Shown here: positions 44,179-53,100 of the stretch, piece by piece | Numbering within the stretch: position 1 is the first letter of the stretch | How the letters are laid out: each line of letters opens with the position of its first letter | NCBI RefSeq assembly: GCF_009725235.1 | Contig: NZ_WJFC01000031.1 | Span: forward strand, 1 to 64,000 | Direction of reading: 5' to 3' | Length of the DNA stretch: 64,000 nucleotides | Source of the DNA: Scytonema sp. UIC 10036 | Lineage (GTDB): Bacteria; Cyanobacteriota; Cyanobacteriia; Cyanobacteriales; Nostocaceae | Notes under the pieces: model-generated | Database searches by the model: none | What the model was told of the DNA's origin: nothing | The model's input: only the letters and a program-made list of their open reading frames with translations | Position numbers and translations under genes: made by a program

Positions 44179-46728
44179 CTAGTTACCTGTAGAGAAATAT
44201 TGGTCATACGACTTTCGGATAAAAGATCCAGAAGCGTAGCCGACAGTGAAGCCGAAAAGAAAATGTAGTGTCATAAACGTGGTTGATTGTACAGATCGAA
44301 ACAAGATAGCTCTATTTGCAGTGTAGAGTTCTCCAAAGGCTTGGGTCATAGCATTTCTTCTCCATATCGCTCCACGTACAAGCACATCATCTCCAATTGT
44401 CAAAGCTGTAGTAAAAGCTGTGCCAAGTGCAACTTCGTAATCTGGTTCTAATATACCGCCTGTGAAACCAAGTCCAAAACCTGCTAGCAATGCGGCTTGA
44501 CTTCTTGAATGTGTAGCTATTGCTTTCCTGAACAATTGCCGTGCGCCAGTTTGAATAATTGGTCCTAACCCAGCTGGAGTCAGATAGATAGCCCCACCAA
44601 GCATAGCTCCAGCAGCAGCTCCACCAACTGCTCCTACTAATGCAAACTTCAAAGTTTCTTTGCTGAAGACTTCACCTGATTTACTATAGCCGTAGTATCC
44701 ACCTCCTGCTGCACCAGCGAATGCACCAATAATTGCACTACCAGTCAACACCTCTGTTAATGTGAATTTTCCACTTGGATCAGTCCCGTTAACGGGGTTA
44801 GCATGAGTATAGATGTACTTATGTAGCGTCAAAGGTTCACCCAGCCTACCTTCATAGGTATCCCGTCTAGTAAACCGCCCAGTTTCAGTGTCGTAGTACC
44901 TAGCCCGTAGATAGTAATCACCTAAATTGGAGTCATACTGCTCGCCAGCAAACAGATACTTGTTACTTACACTGCCAGTAGAATTCAGCAGTTCCCCGTA
45001 TGCCTCATAGTTGTAGGTGTTTACAACACTACCACTTGCATCAGTGAGCGCTCGCGTGCTGCCCAATCCATCAACATGGTAGAAGGTGCTCTTGATGCCC
45101 TGTTTCTGGGAAATCAAGTCCGAGCCGTAAGTATAGGACGCTTGCACCGCGCCATAGGGGGAATACTCTTCCAACACTTGACCATAGGGTTGAACAGTAT
45201 CAATCAGATAACGAGTTTCTTGATTGTTCACTATCGATGCAACCCGAATACCCTCATCGTTGTATCGATACTGCATTGATTGAAGCACGACACCTGACGA
45301 ATTCTTAAGCGTTGCGGTACTCAAACGGTTCTCGTAATCCCAGGTATAGGTGGTTGTAATGCCGTTTTCGGTCTTTGTTAAGGTATTTCCATTGTTGTCA
45401 TAGGCATAACTAGCAATAACTTTCTGATTGACCTTTTCGTTCTCTAGCCGATCGTTGGCATCGTAAGTGTACACCGTATCTGTTGTGACAGCATTCACGG
45501 TTTCACTTTTGGTCTTGCGGTTACCTACTTTATCATAGGTGTAGTCGTAGACGCGGTTACCATTGACAGCATCGGTGATTTTTTCTTGAGTTAACTGATA
45601 CAAGTCGTTATAAGTGTACTCAACAATACGTCCGCTATTTTCTTCCACCTTCCGTCGATTGCCCACAAGATCGAGTGTGTAGGTGTAGCTGGAGATAATT
45701 TCACCAGTTGCTTTTTTGTTTTCCAAGACCCGCAGGCGATTGAGCTCGTCATAGCGGCGAACTTCTTGTGTACCGTTGGCAAATTTTGTCAGAAGTAGAT
45801 TGTTCACCCCATCGTAGTCGTAGTCTGCCGTGACAATGTTGTTCTCAATCACTTTGTCAAGGCGGTTGCGCTTATCAAAGGTGTAGTTCACCGTACCACT
45901 CGGTGTGGTAACTGATGTGCGATTGCTTGCAGCATCGTAGGTGTAGCTGATACTTCGGCTGGCTCCACTAATGGTATCAGTGCGCTGAATGAGGCGATCG
46001 CGCTCATCGTAATCACTGTCATAGGTCGCCGTTGTCACGTTACTTGCATTTATGAACTTAACAACGTCCTGTAATCCGGTGTTTGTGTAGGTGTATGTGA
46101 CCTTTGAGCCATCTCCAAACAGCTTTGAGGTCATGCGATTTTGGGGGTCGTAATCGTAGGTAATGGTACGGCGATTGAAGTCAGTATAAGTCCTGAGATT
46201 GCCTACCGCATCATAGGTCGTGTCAGAGCGTTGACCCATCGGCAGAATGACTGCCGTGCGCCGACCAAGCTTATCGTATTCGTAATTGGTGCGGCGATCC
46301 TTGGCATCCTCCATCCAGATTAAGTTACCGACCTCGTTGTAACCATACTCAGTCCAATCTCCAAAAGCATTTTTCACCCCAGTTAGACGACCCAGCGCAT
46401 CGTAGCGATACTCTGTGGGCTTCCTGTTTTGGTCAATAGCCGCGAGGAGCCGACCTAATGCATCATACTCCTGAGTGGTGTAACTCTTATCGTGGAAGTG
46501 GGTTTCTTTGAGCCGTCCCAAGTCATCATATTTATAAGTAGTAGTGTAGTTGAGCGCCGAAGTTTGAGAAACAAGCTGTCCTGCCAAATCGTACTTATAA
46601 GTTGTTTTGGGATTATCAAGTGGGTTTGCAGCTTGTTCATCAGCGTTCAGGATTTCAGTCTGGCGACCAGCTGCGTCGTCACGAAACTCAGTACGATTGC
46701 CAAGCTCATCAATTTGCGCTTTTACCAA
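44179..46728 (-). CDS. Orphan RHS core with membrane-type C-terminal tip
   Basis: 849 codons, nearly all RHS/YD repeats (YDALGRL, YDKVGNR, YDYDGV types), closing with the RHS core end: YYLRARYYDTETGRFTRRD ... NPVNGTDPSG (~648). The remaining ~200 residues are a distinct tip with Gly/Ala-rich hydrophobic segments (GSAIIGAFAGAAGGGYYGY; ALVGAVGGAAAGAMLGGAIYL; LLAGFGLGFTGGI; FMTLHFLFGFTVGYASGSF), suggesting a pore-forming or membrane-inserting effector. The frame opens at TTG inside a codon that is Leu in the full-length RHS protein (DGLVKAQIDELGNRTEF), so there is no N-terminus and no real start. It is an orphan rhs-CT cassette, co-linear with 52640-50690 of the main gene. Confidence 0.8.
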   Translation of the reverse strand: MVKAQIDELGNRTEFRDDAAGRQTEILNADEQAANPLDNPKTTYKYDLAGQLVSQTSALNYTTTYKYDDLGRLKETHFHDKSYTTQEYDALGRLLAAIDQNRKPTEYRYDALGRLTGVKNAFGDWTEYGYNEVGNLIWMEDAKDRRTNYEYDKLGRRTAVILPMGQRSDTTYDAVGNLRTYTDFNRRTITYDYDPQNRMTSKLFGDGSKVTYTYTNTGLQDVVKFINASNVTTATYDSDYDERDRLIQRTDTISGASRSISYTYDAASNRTSVTTPSGTVNYTFDKRNRLDKVIENNIVTADYDYDGVNNLLLTKFANGTQEVRRYDELNRLRVLENKKATGEIISSYTYTLDLVGNRRKVEENSGRIVEYTYNDLYQLTQEKITDAVNGNRVYDYTYDKVGNRKTKSETVNAVTTDTVYTYDANDRLENEKVNQKVIASYAYDNNGNTLTKTENGITTTYTWDYENRLSTATLKNSSGVVLQSMQYRYNDEGIRVASIVNNQETRYLIDTVQPYGQVLEEYSPYGAVQASYTYGSDLISQKQGIKSTFYHVDGLGSTRALTDASGSVVNTYNYEAYGELLNSTGSVSNKYLFAGEQYDSNLGDYYLRARYYDTETGRFTRRDTYEGRLGEPLTLHKYIYTHANPVNGTDPSGKFTLTEVLTGSAIIGAFAGAAGGGYYGYSKSGEVFSKETLKFALVGAVGGAAAGAMLGGAIYLTPAGLGPIIQTGARQLFRKAIATHSRSQAALLAGFGLGFTGGILEPDYEVALGTAFTTALTIGDDVLVRGAIWRRNAMTQAFGELYTANRAILFRSVQSTTFMTLHFLFGFTVGYASGSFIRKSYDQYFSTGN

Positions 46729-46748
46729 AGAAAATGGATAAATTCGAG

Positions 46749-47432
46749 TTAGGACAAGATGCTCTCAAAATATTTCTCGATAGGCTTGGGTAAGTCGCGC
46801 TCCTCTAATTTGCTAGTATCTTGAAAAAACTTAAACATCGATGGATTTAGCAGAACTACAGTAGTATCTCCCTCTTTACCTTCTTCTCTCAGTACGTAAA
46901 AGCTTTCATTACTATCTGCTTGAGATAGAATAATATTAAGCATCAACAGAATTCTTGCAGTAACAACCCGCCATTTCAAACAATTTTGAGTGAATCCCGA
47001 TTTAAATTCGTAAGGACAAATTAAGAAATCACCTACATTGGTAATTAGATGAGAATCTCCCTCAGAATCCTCATATTCATTTACATCCTTGATGATAACG
47101 CCACATCTGCTTAAACTATTGCATAAGTAATCATCTTCAAATATCATCGGTGGATATTCATACAAATCCTCTTTATCGAAAGGAAAGCAACGATGTGGTG
47201 GTAAAGGTCTGTATAAATACAAGAAGTTATCGCTCTCGTCTGTCGCATTATGCATCAGTTCCTCTGCTTCTGAAGATGATGTTATATCCAATGTATTCAA
47301 GCTTGCATATCTTCCGTCCCTTAACCAAACGGAATTATTATTCAACTGTAACGCCTGAATTATGGGAACTAAAGTTGGATCTTCGTAAGAATAAAAACCA
47401 AATTCTTCCAAATTTTTCAAGATTTCTTTCAT
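46749..47432 (-). CDS. Putative immunity protein of the orphan nuclease tip
   Basis: A 227-residue acidic protein (LKNLEEFGFYSYEDPTLVPIIQALQLNNNSVWLRDGRYASLNTLDI ...) with no signal peptide or membrane segment. I do not recognise the family. It follows the orphan PD-(D/E)XK-like tip on the same strand, and an acidic soluble protein at this place is typical of immunity partners. AAGG lies 5-8 bases before the ATG. Role inferred from context. Confidence 0.55.
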   Translation of the reverse strand: MKEILKNLEEFGFYSYEDPTLVPIIQALQLNNNSVWLRDGRYASLNTLDITSSSEAEELMHNATDESDNFLYLYRPLPPHRCFPFDKEDLYEYPPMIFEDDYLCNSLSRCGVIIKDVNEYEDSEGDSHLITNVGDFLICPYEFKSGFTQNCLKWRVVTARILLMLNIILSQADSNESFYVLREEGKEGDTTVVLLNPSMFKFFQDTSKLEERDLPKPIEKYFESILS

Positions 47433-47560
47433 CTCTACCTTACTTTCGTTAACCAGATCTATGATTTCGTAACACTATGTAAATTTTCAATGACTAATCA
47501 AGTTTTTCAATTGAATAAGTTTCTGCAACGCATATCACTTCCAGGATTGTAACCTATATA

Positions 47561-47656
47561 GCAATCCTAAATCATTCAGGAGAGAGAAAATTGCTGAAAT
47601 GCTTGTAAATACCTACTTTTGCTCTCCGTATTTTCTCACGTTTCAATTAGGATTGC
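47561..47656. mobile_element. 96-bp MITE-like inverted repeat with TA flanks
   Basis: GCAATCCTAA at the left and TTAGGATTGC at the right end, flanked by TA on both sides (47559-47560, 47657-47658). It lies between the orphan tip and its putative immunity gene, and has no coding capacity. Confidence 0.65.
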
Positions 47657-47705
47657 TACACGTATTAATTTACTGAAGTCAACATAGCCGTAGATAACAA
47701 GTATT

Positions 47706-48128
47706 TCAAAGCTGTTGTAGAAATACAGGAATTCCATTAGGCATTGCAGGAACACCATTTTGATATACCTGAAATTCTCCAGGTATCCCAGTTGGTACTT
47801 TAGAAAGTTTTCCAGTGGTGCCAGTAGTAATTTTGGATAAATCGGTTGCTGTAATTATTTGCCTTTCAACTTCAGGAAAGACTTGATCCCCACGCTTGTA
47901 GACAGTTTCAAGCGCGCTCCTAGTACCAACCATTTTCCCTCCTGGATTAATTGAATTAGCTAATTGTACAGGAGTTAACTGTGCTTTAGCTTCAACAAAA
48001 ATAAGTCCATTTTTCCCTTCAGACACGAAATCAGTTACCTTACCAAAAGTTCTGGATGGAAGGAATGACTTTAACCCTTCCAGGTATTCATCACTGATGA
48101 AAGGCGGTTTAAATCCCTTAGAAGCCAT
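47706..48128 (-). CDS. Orphan toxin tip, PD-(D/E)XK nuclease-like
   Basis: A 140-residue protein starting MASKGFKPPFISDEYLEGLK. FGKVTDFVSEGKNGLIFVEAKAQ matches the D ... E-x-K core of PD-(D/E)XK nucleases (Asp in TDF, Glu-Ala-Lys in FVEAK), with a following TPVQLANSINPGG helix. The 3' end (TGIPGEFQVYQNGVPAMPNGIP) is less defined. There is no RHS core in front: the gene is fused to a fragment of the ABC exporter's cNMP domain at ~48188, so it is a displaced C-terminal tip. Translation could start at ATG 48128 or read through from a GTG at 48191. The cognate immunity gene is probably 46749-47432. Confidence 0.55.
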   Translation of the reverse strand: MASKGFKPPFISDEYLEGLKSFLPSRTFGKVTDFVSEGKNGLIFVEAKAQLTPVQLANSINPGGKMVGTRSALETVYKRGDQVFPEVERQIITATDLSKITTGTTGKLSKVPTGIPGEFQVYQNGVPAMPNGIPVFLQQL

Positions 48129-48187
48129 AATCCTGGTTGGAAAAAGTCGGGAAGTGCAGGTTTTGGCATTTATAATTGCAGGTTGCA

Positions 48188-48525
48188 ACACTTAGGGTAA
48201 GACAGAGGATTTCACCAGAGGAGATCGCGGTTTCACTTGCAACACCCCTCACCAAGCTTGTAGCACCCAAGAGTGCTCCTTCTTTCAACGATTGCAGTGT
48301 TTCTGGAACTTTGGCTCCGGGTGCGTAACCGATAAGACGCGCTCCACCTGAGTAGATAATGACAATTTTATCGGGCATCATCTCTCGCACAAAGATGGCT
48401 TGTCCCATGCGATAGCGCAGTGGTTGGAGTTTTGAGGCGATGCGTTCAACACTCCTGACATCCAGCTGGTTGAAGGGGTGGTGTTGAGCGAGAAAATCAA
48501 TAATGGTAGTCGTGCTGGATGTCAT
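48188..48525 (-). pseudogene. cNMP-domain ABC exporter, copy 2, fragment
   Basis: About 112 codons (MTSSTTTIIDFLAQHHPFNQ ... GEILCLTLS), almost identical to the start of copy 1 (42410 downward). It then breaks off within the cNMP-like domain, where the orphan tip begins. The start overlaps the PPIase stop by four bases. No function remains. Confidence 0.8.
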
Positions 48526-49280
48526 CTTGTTAGGAGAACTGGGGTAGGTGTATCGTTAAGAATGGTTGGTTGGGCATTGCGAATGGCTTCTGCAAGCATT
48601 GTCTCAAACATCTGATTGAGCAGAAACGCACGCATGGCATCATCTAACTGGGCGCTGATAAATTTCTCCAATCGCAGGATGACTACCCATTCTCCTAACT
48701 TGGTTGGTGGTAGCAGTTCTCCCGCTTGGGAAGTGGAAAGCATTTTAGCGATGGTAGGATGGGGTTGTGACAGGGGAACCGGACCAAGCAATCCCCCTGT
48801 TTGTGCTTCTGCACCTTGGGAGTATTCTTTAGCACATTCAGCCAAGGTCTGTTCTCCTGCTAGTATGCGAAAGAACAGTTCTTGAGCAACTTCCATGGAA
48901 GAAGTGCGGATGAGGGAATAAACAACTTTGTCTAATTGGGATTTGTGATTGAGAAATATGGATTCAATCTTCGCTCCCCAAGTGGCAATTTTGAATTTCT
49001 CAATCCTGAGTTCTTTTGTTGCTAGTGCTTCGAGTTGCTCAATTGTCATCCCATAAGTTAGCAACCACGTTTGAAGTAGGTCAGGTGTGGTAATTTGATT
49101 CTTCTGGTAGAACTGCTCTTGGGCGCTCTTTCTCTCTTCCACAGTCAGTGTGACAGAAGCAATAGCAGAGTCAATAATCATGGAGCGACATAACTGGGGT
49201 AGCATTTGGTACTCAGCTAGCAGGCGAAAAACTTCTGCTTCTGTGATTGTGCGATTCCCAAATTGGAGAATTTGAGCCAT
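48522..49280 (-). CDS. SurA/PpiC-like peptidylprolyl isomerase, copy 2
   Basis: A 252-residue intact parvulin-type foldase starting MAQILQFGNRTITEAEVFRLLAEYQMLPQL. The N-terminal helical part is at 1-120 and the PpiC-like domain at ~120-240 (LIRTSSMEVAQELFFRIL, GGLLGPVPLSQPHPTIAKML, LGEWVVILRLEKF). It has no signal peptide, so it acts in the cytoplasm, as with bacteriocin/type I secretion-associated isomerases that keep cargo unfolded. The reading frame upstream of 49280 is low-complexity and not translated. Its downstream partner exporter is only a fragment, so the pair is incomplete here. Confidence 0.75.
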   Translation of the reverse strand: MAQILQFGNRTITEAEVFRLLAEYQMLPQLCRSMIIDSAIASVTLTVEERKSAQEQFYQKNQITTPDLLQTWLLTYGMTIEQLEALATKELRIEKFKIATWGAKIESIFLNHKSQLDKVVYSLIRTSSMEVAQELFFRILAGEQTLAECAKEYSQGAEAQTGGLLGPVPLSQPHPTIAKMLSTSQAGELLPPTKLGEWVVILRLEKFISAQLDDAMRAFLLNQMFETMLAEAIRNAQPTILNDTPTPVLLTR

Positions 49281-49862
49281 AGAGAGTTTGGGTAGATGAC
49301 AGAGTGGAAGGATGAGGTGATGAGGTGATGAGGTGATGAGGTGGTGAGGGCGTGAGGGGGTGGGGTGGTAGAATTCTCCCCATCTCCTTACCTCCTCATC
49401 TCCTACACCTTTCACCAAATAGCAAGAGAGAGTGTTGTTCTTGGTACAAACTCCCTATTGCATAATGACTTGTTGGTTATTTATATCACAACGATGAGTC
49501 TACTTAATTTGGTTGTGAGGTTGGTAGTTGAATGCGTGAAAATACTGCTATAATTTTGTGAATGGCTTTACAGTACTCATGTGGAGGGTACTGTAACAAT
49601 CAGCTTTTTTCTAAGCTAAAAAATTCTTGTAACCAGTTTTGGAGTTTCATTCAATGCTCTTAGTATATGGGTAGACGCCGAAAGGTAGAGTCGAGGAGAG
49701 TGTTGCCACTCCACCCACTTGAAAACTGGCAACAGAAAGAATAAGTAAAAATAATTTATATCTGTAGCAAGTTATTAGCAAGCGCTCGCTTGTGTCTACT
49801 CCCGCGCCATTGAGGGAATACTTTTCCAGCACTTGGCATAGGGCTGAACTACTAAGATTTGG
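49281..49862. other. Intergenic region with RHS micro-relic
   Basis: 49281-49545 repeats the upstream flank of copy 1 (low-complexity tract, then TCACCAAATAGCAAGAG ...). At about 49801-49849, CGCGCCATTGAGGGAATAC, TTTTCCAGCACTTGGCATAG and GGCTGAAC match the antisense of the RHS segment encoding VQPYGQVLEEYSPYGA, found in both RHS genes. It is a ~50-base fossil of another RHS core. Confidence 0.65.
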
Positions 49863-50117
49863 TTATTTTCGATACTTCTTCAATAGATTGATAGTATCTC
49901 CAACAGTATAAACGTTCAGCCATGCTGGATCTGGAATATCAATACTTAGTTGCTGCATTAAGGGTATAGCAAACTCAAAAGTAAGCACGTCTGAATTAAT
50001 TTTTAAATCCTTAATTAAACGATCTGATAGCTTTAACTCTCTTTCTGGATCACCCAAAATTTCTCTAAGAAGGCTAAAAACAGCTGCTTCGATATCTGAA
50101 GTTTGGTCTCCTTGCAT
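49863..50117 (-). CDS. Putative immunity protein of the main RHS tip (acyl-carrier-like)
   Basis: An 84-residue protein (SDIEAAVFSLLREILGDPERELKLSDRLIKDLKINSDVLTFEFAIPLMQQLSIDIPDPAWLNVYTVGDTINLLKKY). Its helix pattern is that of acyl-carrier-like/DUF1493 proteins: the L-x-D-R-L-x-x-D-L helix-2 region is followed by a D-V rather than the D-S-L motif, so no phosphopantetheine attachment is expected. AGGAG lies 6 bases before the ATG. It is 13 bases after the main RHS stop codon, the usual immunity position. The fold resembles the C-terminal half of the immunity candidate at 43761-44156. Confidence 0.6.
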   Translation of the reverse strand: MQGDQTSDIEAAVFSLLREILGDPERELKLSDRLIKDLKINSDVLTFEFAIPLMQQLSIDIPDPAWLNVYTVGDTINLLKKYRK

Positions 50118-50130
50118 AAATCTCCTCTTT

Positions 50131-53100
50131 TTATTTTTCCGAATTATTCAAGTAGTTAACGATTGAATATACATCGTAAGCTAGAAGTCCTATTGCAGCC
50201 AACTGGTGGACTCTACCTACTATTCTAAGTAATCTGTCACTTCCTAAGATTCTACGAGTGGGAATTCCTAAAACTGTAGGGGGGAGTGGGAGTCTATTCC
50301 ACCGTGATTGTTCAAAGAAGAGTGACAAGATACTGTATGGGCTTGTAAACGGGCTTCCGCCGCCAAGGATAGGAATCCTTCGTGGTCCTCGATACCAAGA
50401 GGGCATCCTTTGAAGAACTTCTCTTACTAGTGCTTTAGGAACAGGTATTCCTCCTCCATAAACCAAAGCTCGAAGTATGTAATCTTGAGGTCCAAAATTA
50501 GAGAAAAAGTCAAGAACACCTTGAGTAATATCTATTCCGGTTGGTAAATTTAATACTACGTAATCCTTGAGTATTTCTTCACCTGCATTTAGGAAATCAG
50601 TAACAAAGCTGATAGTATCTATTGCATCCAAAATACTTTGAATTTTTTGAATGCTAGAGATTTCAGTGAGACTGAACAATCCCGTCGGATCGGTAAAATT
50701 AACCGGATTGTCATTAGTATAAATGTACTTATGCAGGGTTATTGGTTCGAGTAACTTACCCTCATAGGTATCTCTCCTAGTAAACCGCCCAGTTTCAGTG
50801 TCGTAATAGCGTTGCCTGAGATAGTAATCTCCTAGTGCTGAGTCATACTGCTCGCCAGCAAACATATACTTATTACTCACACTGCTAGTAGAGTTCAGCA
50901 GTTCCCCGTATGCCTCATAGTTGTAGGTGTTGACCACATTGCCACTTGCATCAGTTAGCGCTCGCGTGCTGCCCAATCCATCAACATGGTAGTAGGTGCT
51001 CTTAGTGCCCTGTTTCTGGGAAATCAAGTCATTGCCGTAAGTATAGGACACTTGTACTGCGCCATTGGGAGAATACTCTTCTAACACTTGACCGTAGGGC
51101 TGAACAGTATCAATCAGATAGCGCGTTTCTTGATTGTTCACCACCGATGCAACCCGAATACCATTATCGTTGTATCGATACTGCATTGATTGAAGCACAA
51201 CACCTGATGAATTCTTAAGCGTTGCGGCACCCAGACGGTTCTCGTAATCCCAGGTATATGTAGTTGTCATGCCGTTTTCGGTCTTTGTTAAGGTATTGCC
51301 ATTGTTGTCATATGTATAAGTGGCGATAGCTACCTGGTTAACCTTCTCGTTCTGTAAGCGATCATTGTTATCGTAGGCATACTCTGTAAGAGTTGTCACA
51401 CCATTCACGGCTTCCTTCTTAGTCTTGCGGTTGCCAACTTTATCGTAGGTGTAGTCATAGATGCGATTCCCGTTGACCGTATCGGTAATTTTTTCTTGGG
51501 TCAACCGATATAGGTCGTCATAAGTATAATCAACGCTACGCCCATTGTGTTCCACAACTTTAGTACGATTGCCAACCGCATCTAAGGTATAGGTGTAGCT
51601 GGAAATTATCTCACCACTAGCTTTTTTGTTTTCCAGAGACTGTAGGCGATTGAGATCGTCGTAGTGGCGAATTTCCTGTGTCCCGTTGGCAAATTTTGTC
51701 AGAACTAGATTGCTCACTCCATCGTAGTCGTAGTCTGCTGTGACGATGTTGTTCTCAATCACTTTGTCAAGGCGATTGCGCCGATCAAAGGTGTAGTTCA
51801 CCGTACCACTCGGTGTAGTAACTGATGTGCGATTGCTTGCAGCATCGTAGGTGTAGCTAATACTGCGGTTTACTCCACCAATATTATCGGTGCGCTGAAT
51901 GAGGCGATCGCGCTCATCGTAATCACTGTCATAGGTCGCCGTTGTCACGCTACTCGCATTTATGAACTTAACAACGTCTTGTAATCCGGTGTTTGTGTAG
52001 GTGTAAGTGACCTTTGAGCCATCTCCAAACAGCTTTGAGGTCATGCGATTTTGGGGGTCGTAATCGTAGGTAATGGTACGGCGATTGAAGTCAGTATAAG
52101 TCTTGAGATTGCCTACCGCATCGTAGGTCGTGTCAGAGCGTTGACCCATGGGCTGAATGACTGCCGTGCGCCGACCAAGCTTATCGTATTCATAGTTGGT
52201 GCGGCGATCGAGAGCATCCTCCATCCAGATTAAGTTACCGACCTCGTTGTAACCATACTCAGTCCAATCTCCAAAAGCATTTTTCACACCTGTCAATTGA
52301 CCCAGCGCATCGTAGCGATACTCTGTGGGCTTCCTGTTTTGGTCAATAGCCGCAATACGCCGACCTAATGCATCATATTCCTGAGTTATGTAACGATGCC
52401 CGTGGAAACGAGTTTCTTTGAGCCGTCCGAGATCGTCGTAGACAAAGGTGGTGGTATGGTTAAGAGCATCAGTTTCAGAAATGCGTTGTCCTACTTTGTC
52501 GTACTTATAAGTTGTTTTGGGATTGTCAAGTTGGTTTGCAGGGGTGTCATCCGCGTAGATAATTTCAGTTTGCCTCCCTGCTGCATCGTAGCGAAACTCA
52601 GTACGATTACCAAGCTCATCAATTTGAGCTTTCACCAACCCATCAGTGTAGTAGATGGTTTCAGTTTTAGGATTGTCCCACAGTTGAGGTGAGAGATTTT
52701 GGTCATCTGGTGTCTTATCGGGATAAACCGTAAAACGCAGTTCGCCGACTTTGTCATAAATATACCTCGTCACCCGCCCCAGTTGGTCGATGGTCTCGAT
52801 TTGGCGACCCGCAGCGTCGTACTTGGTTTTTATGCGTGGATTGTCATCCTTTGTAGTGCTCGTGTTGTCAGGATAAATTGTCTCAACAAGCTCACCTTTC
52901 TCGTTATAGACATACTCTGTCCTTCGAGCGAGTGCATCAATAACTGCCGTTTGCCGACCAAGCTTGTCGTACTCGTAGGTCGTAGTCCGGTTTTCGGCAT
53001 CGGTCATTGTTCTGAGGTGTCCCTCTTTATCATACGTCCACTGAGTTAGCAGTGTTTGCACGCCAGTCGGTGTTGTCCTTGTCCTGGTTTCGGTAAGTTT

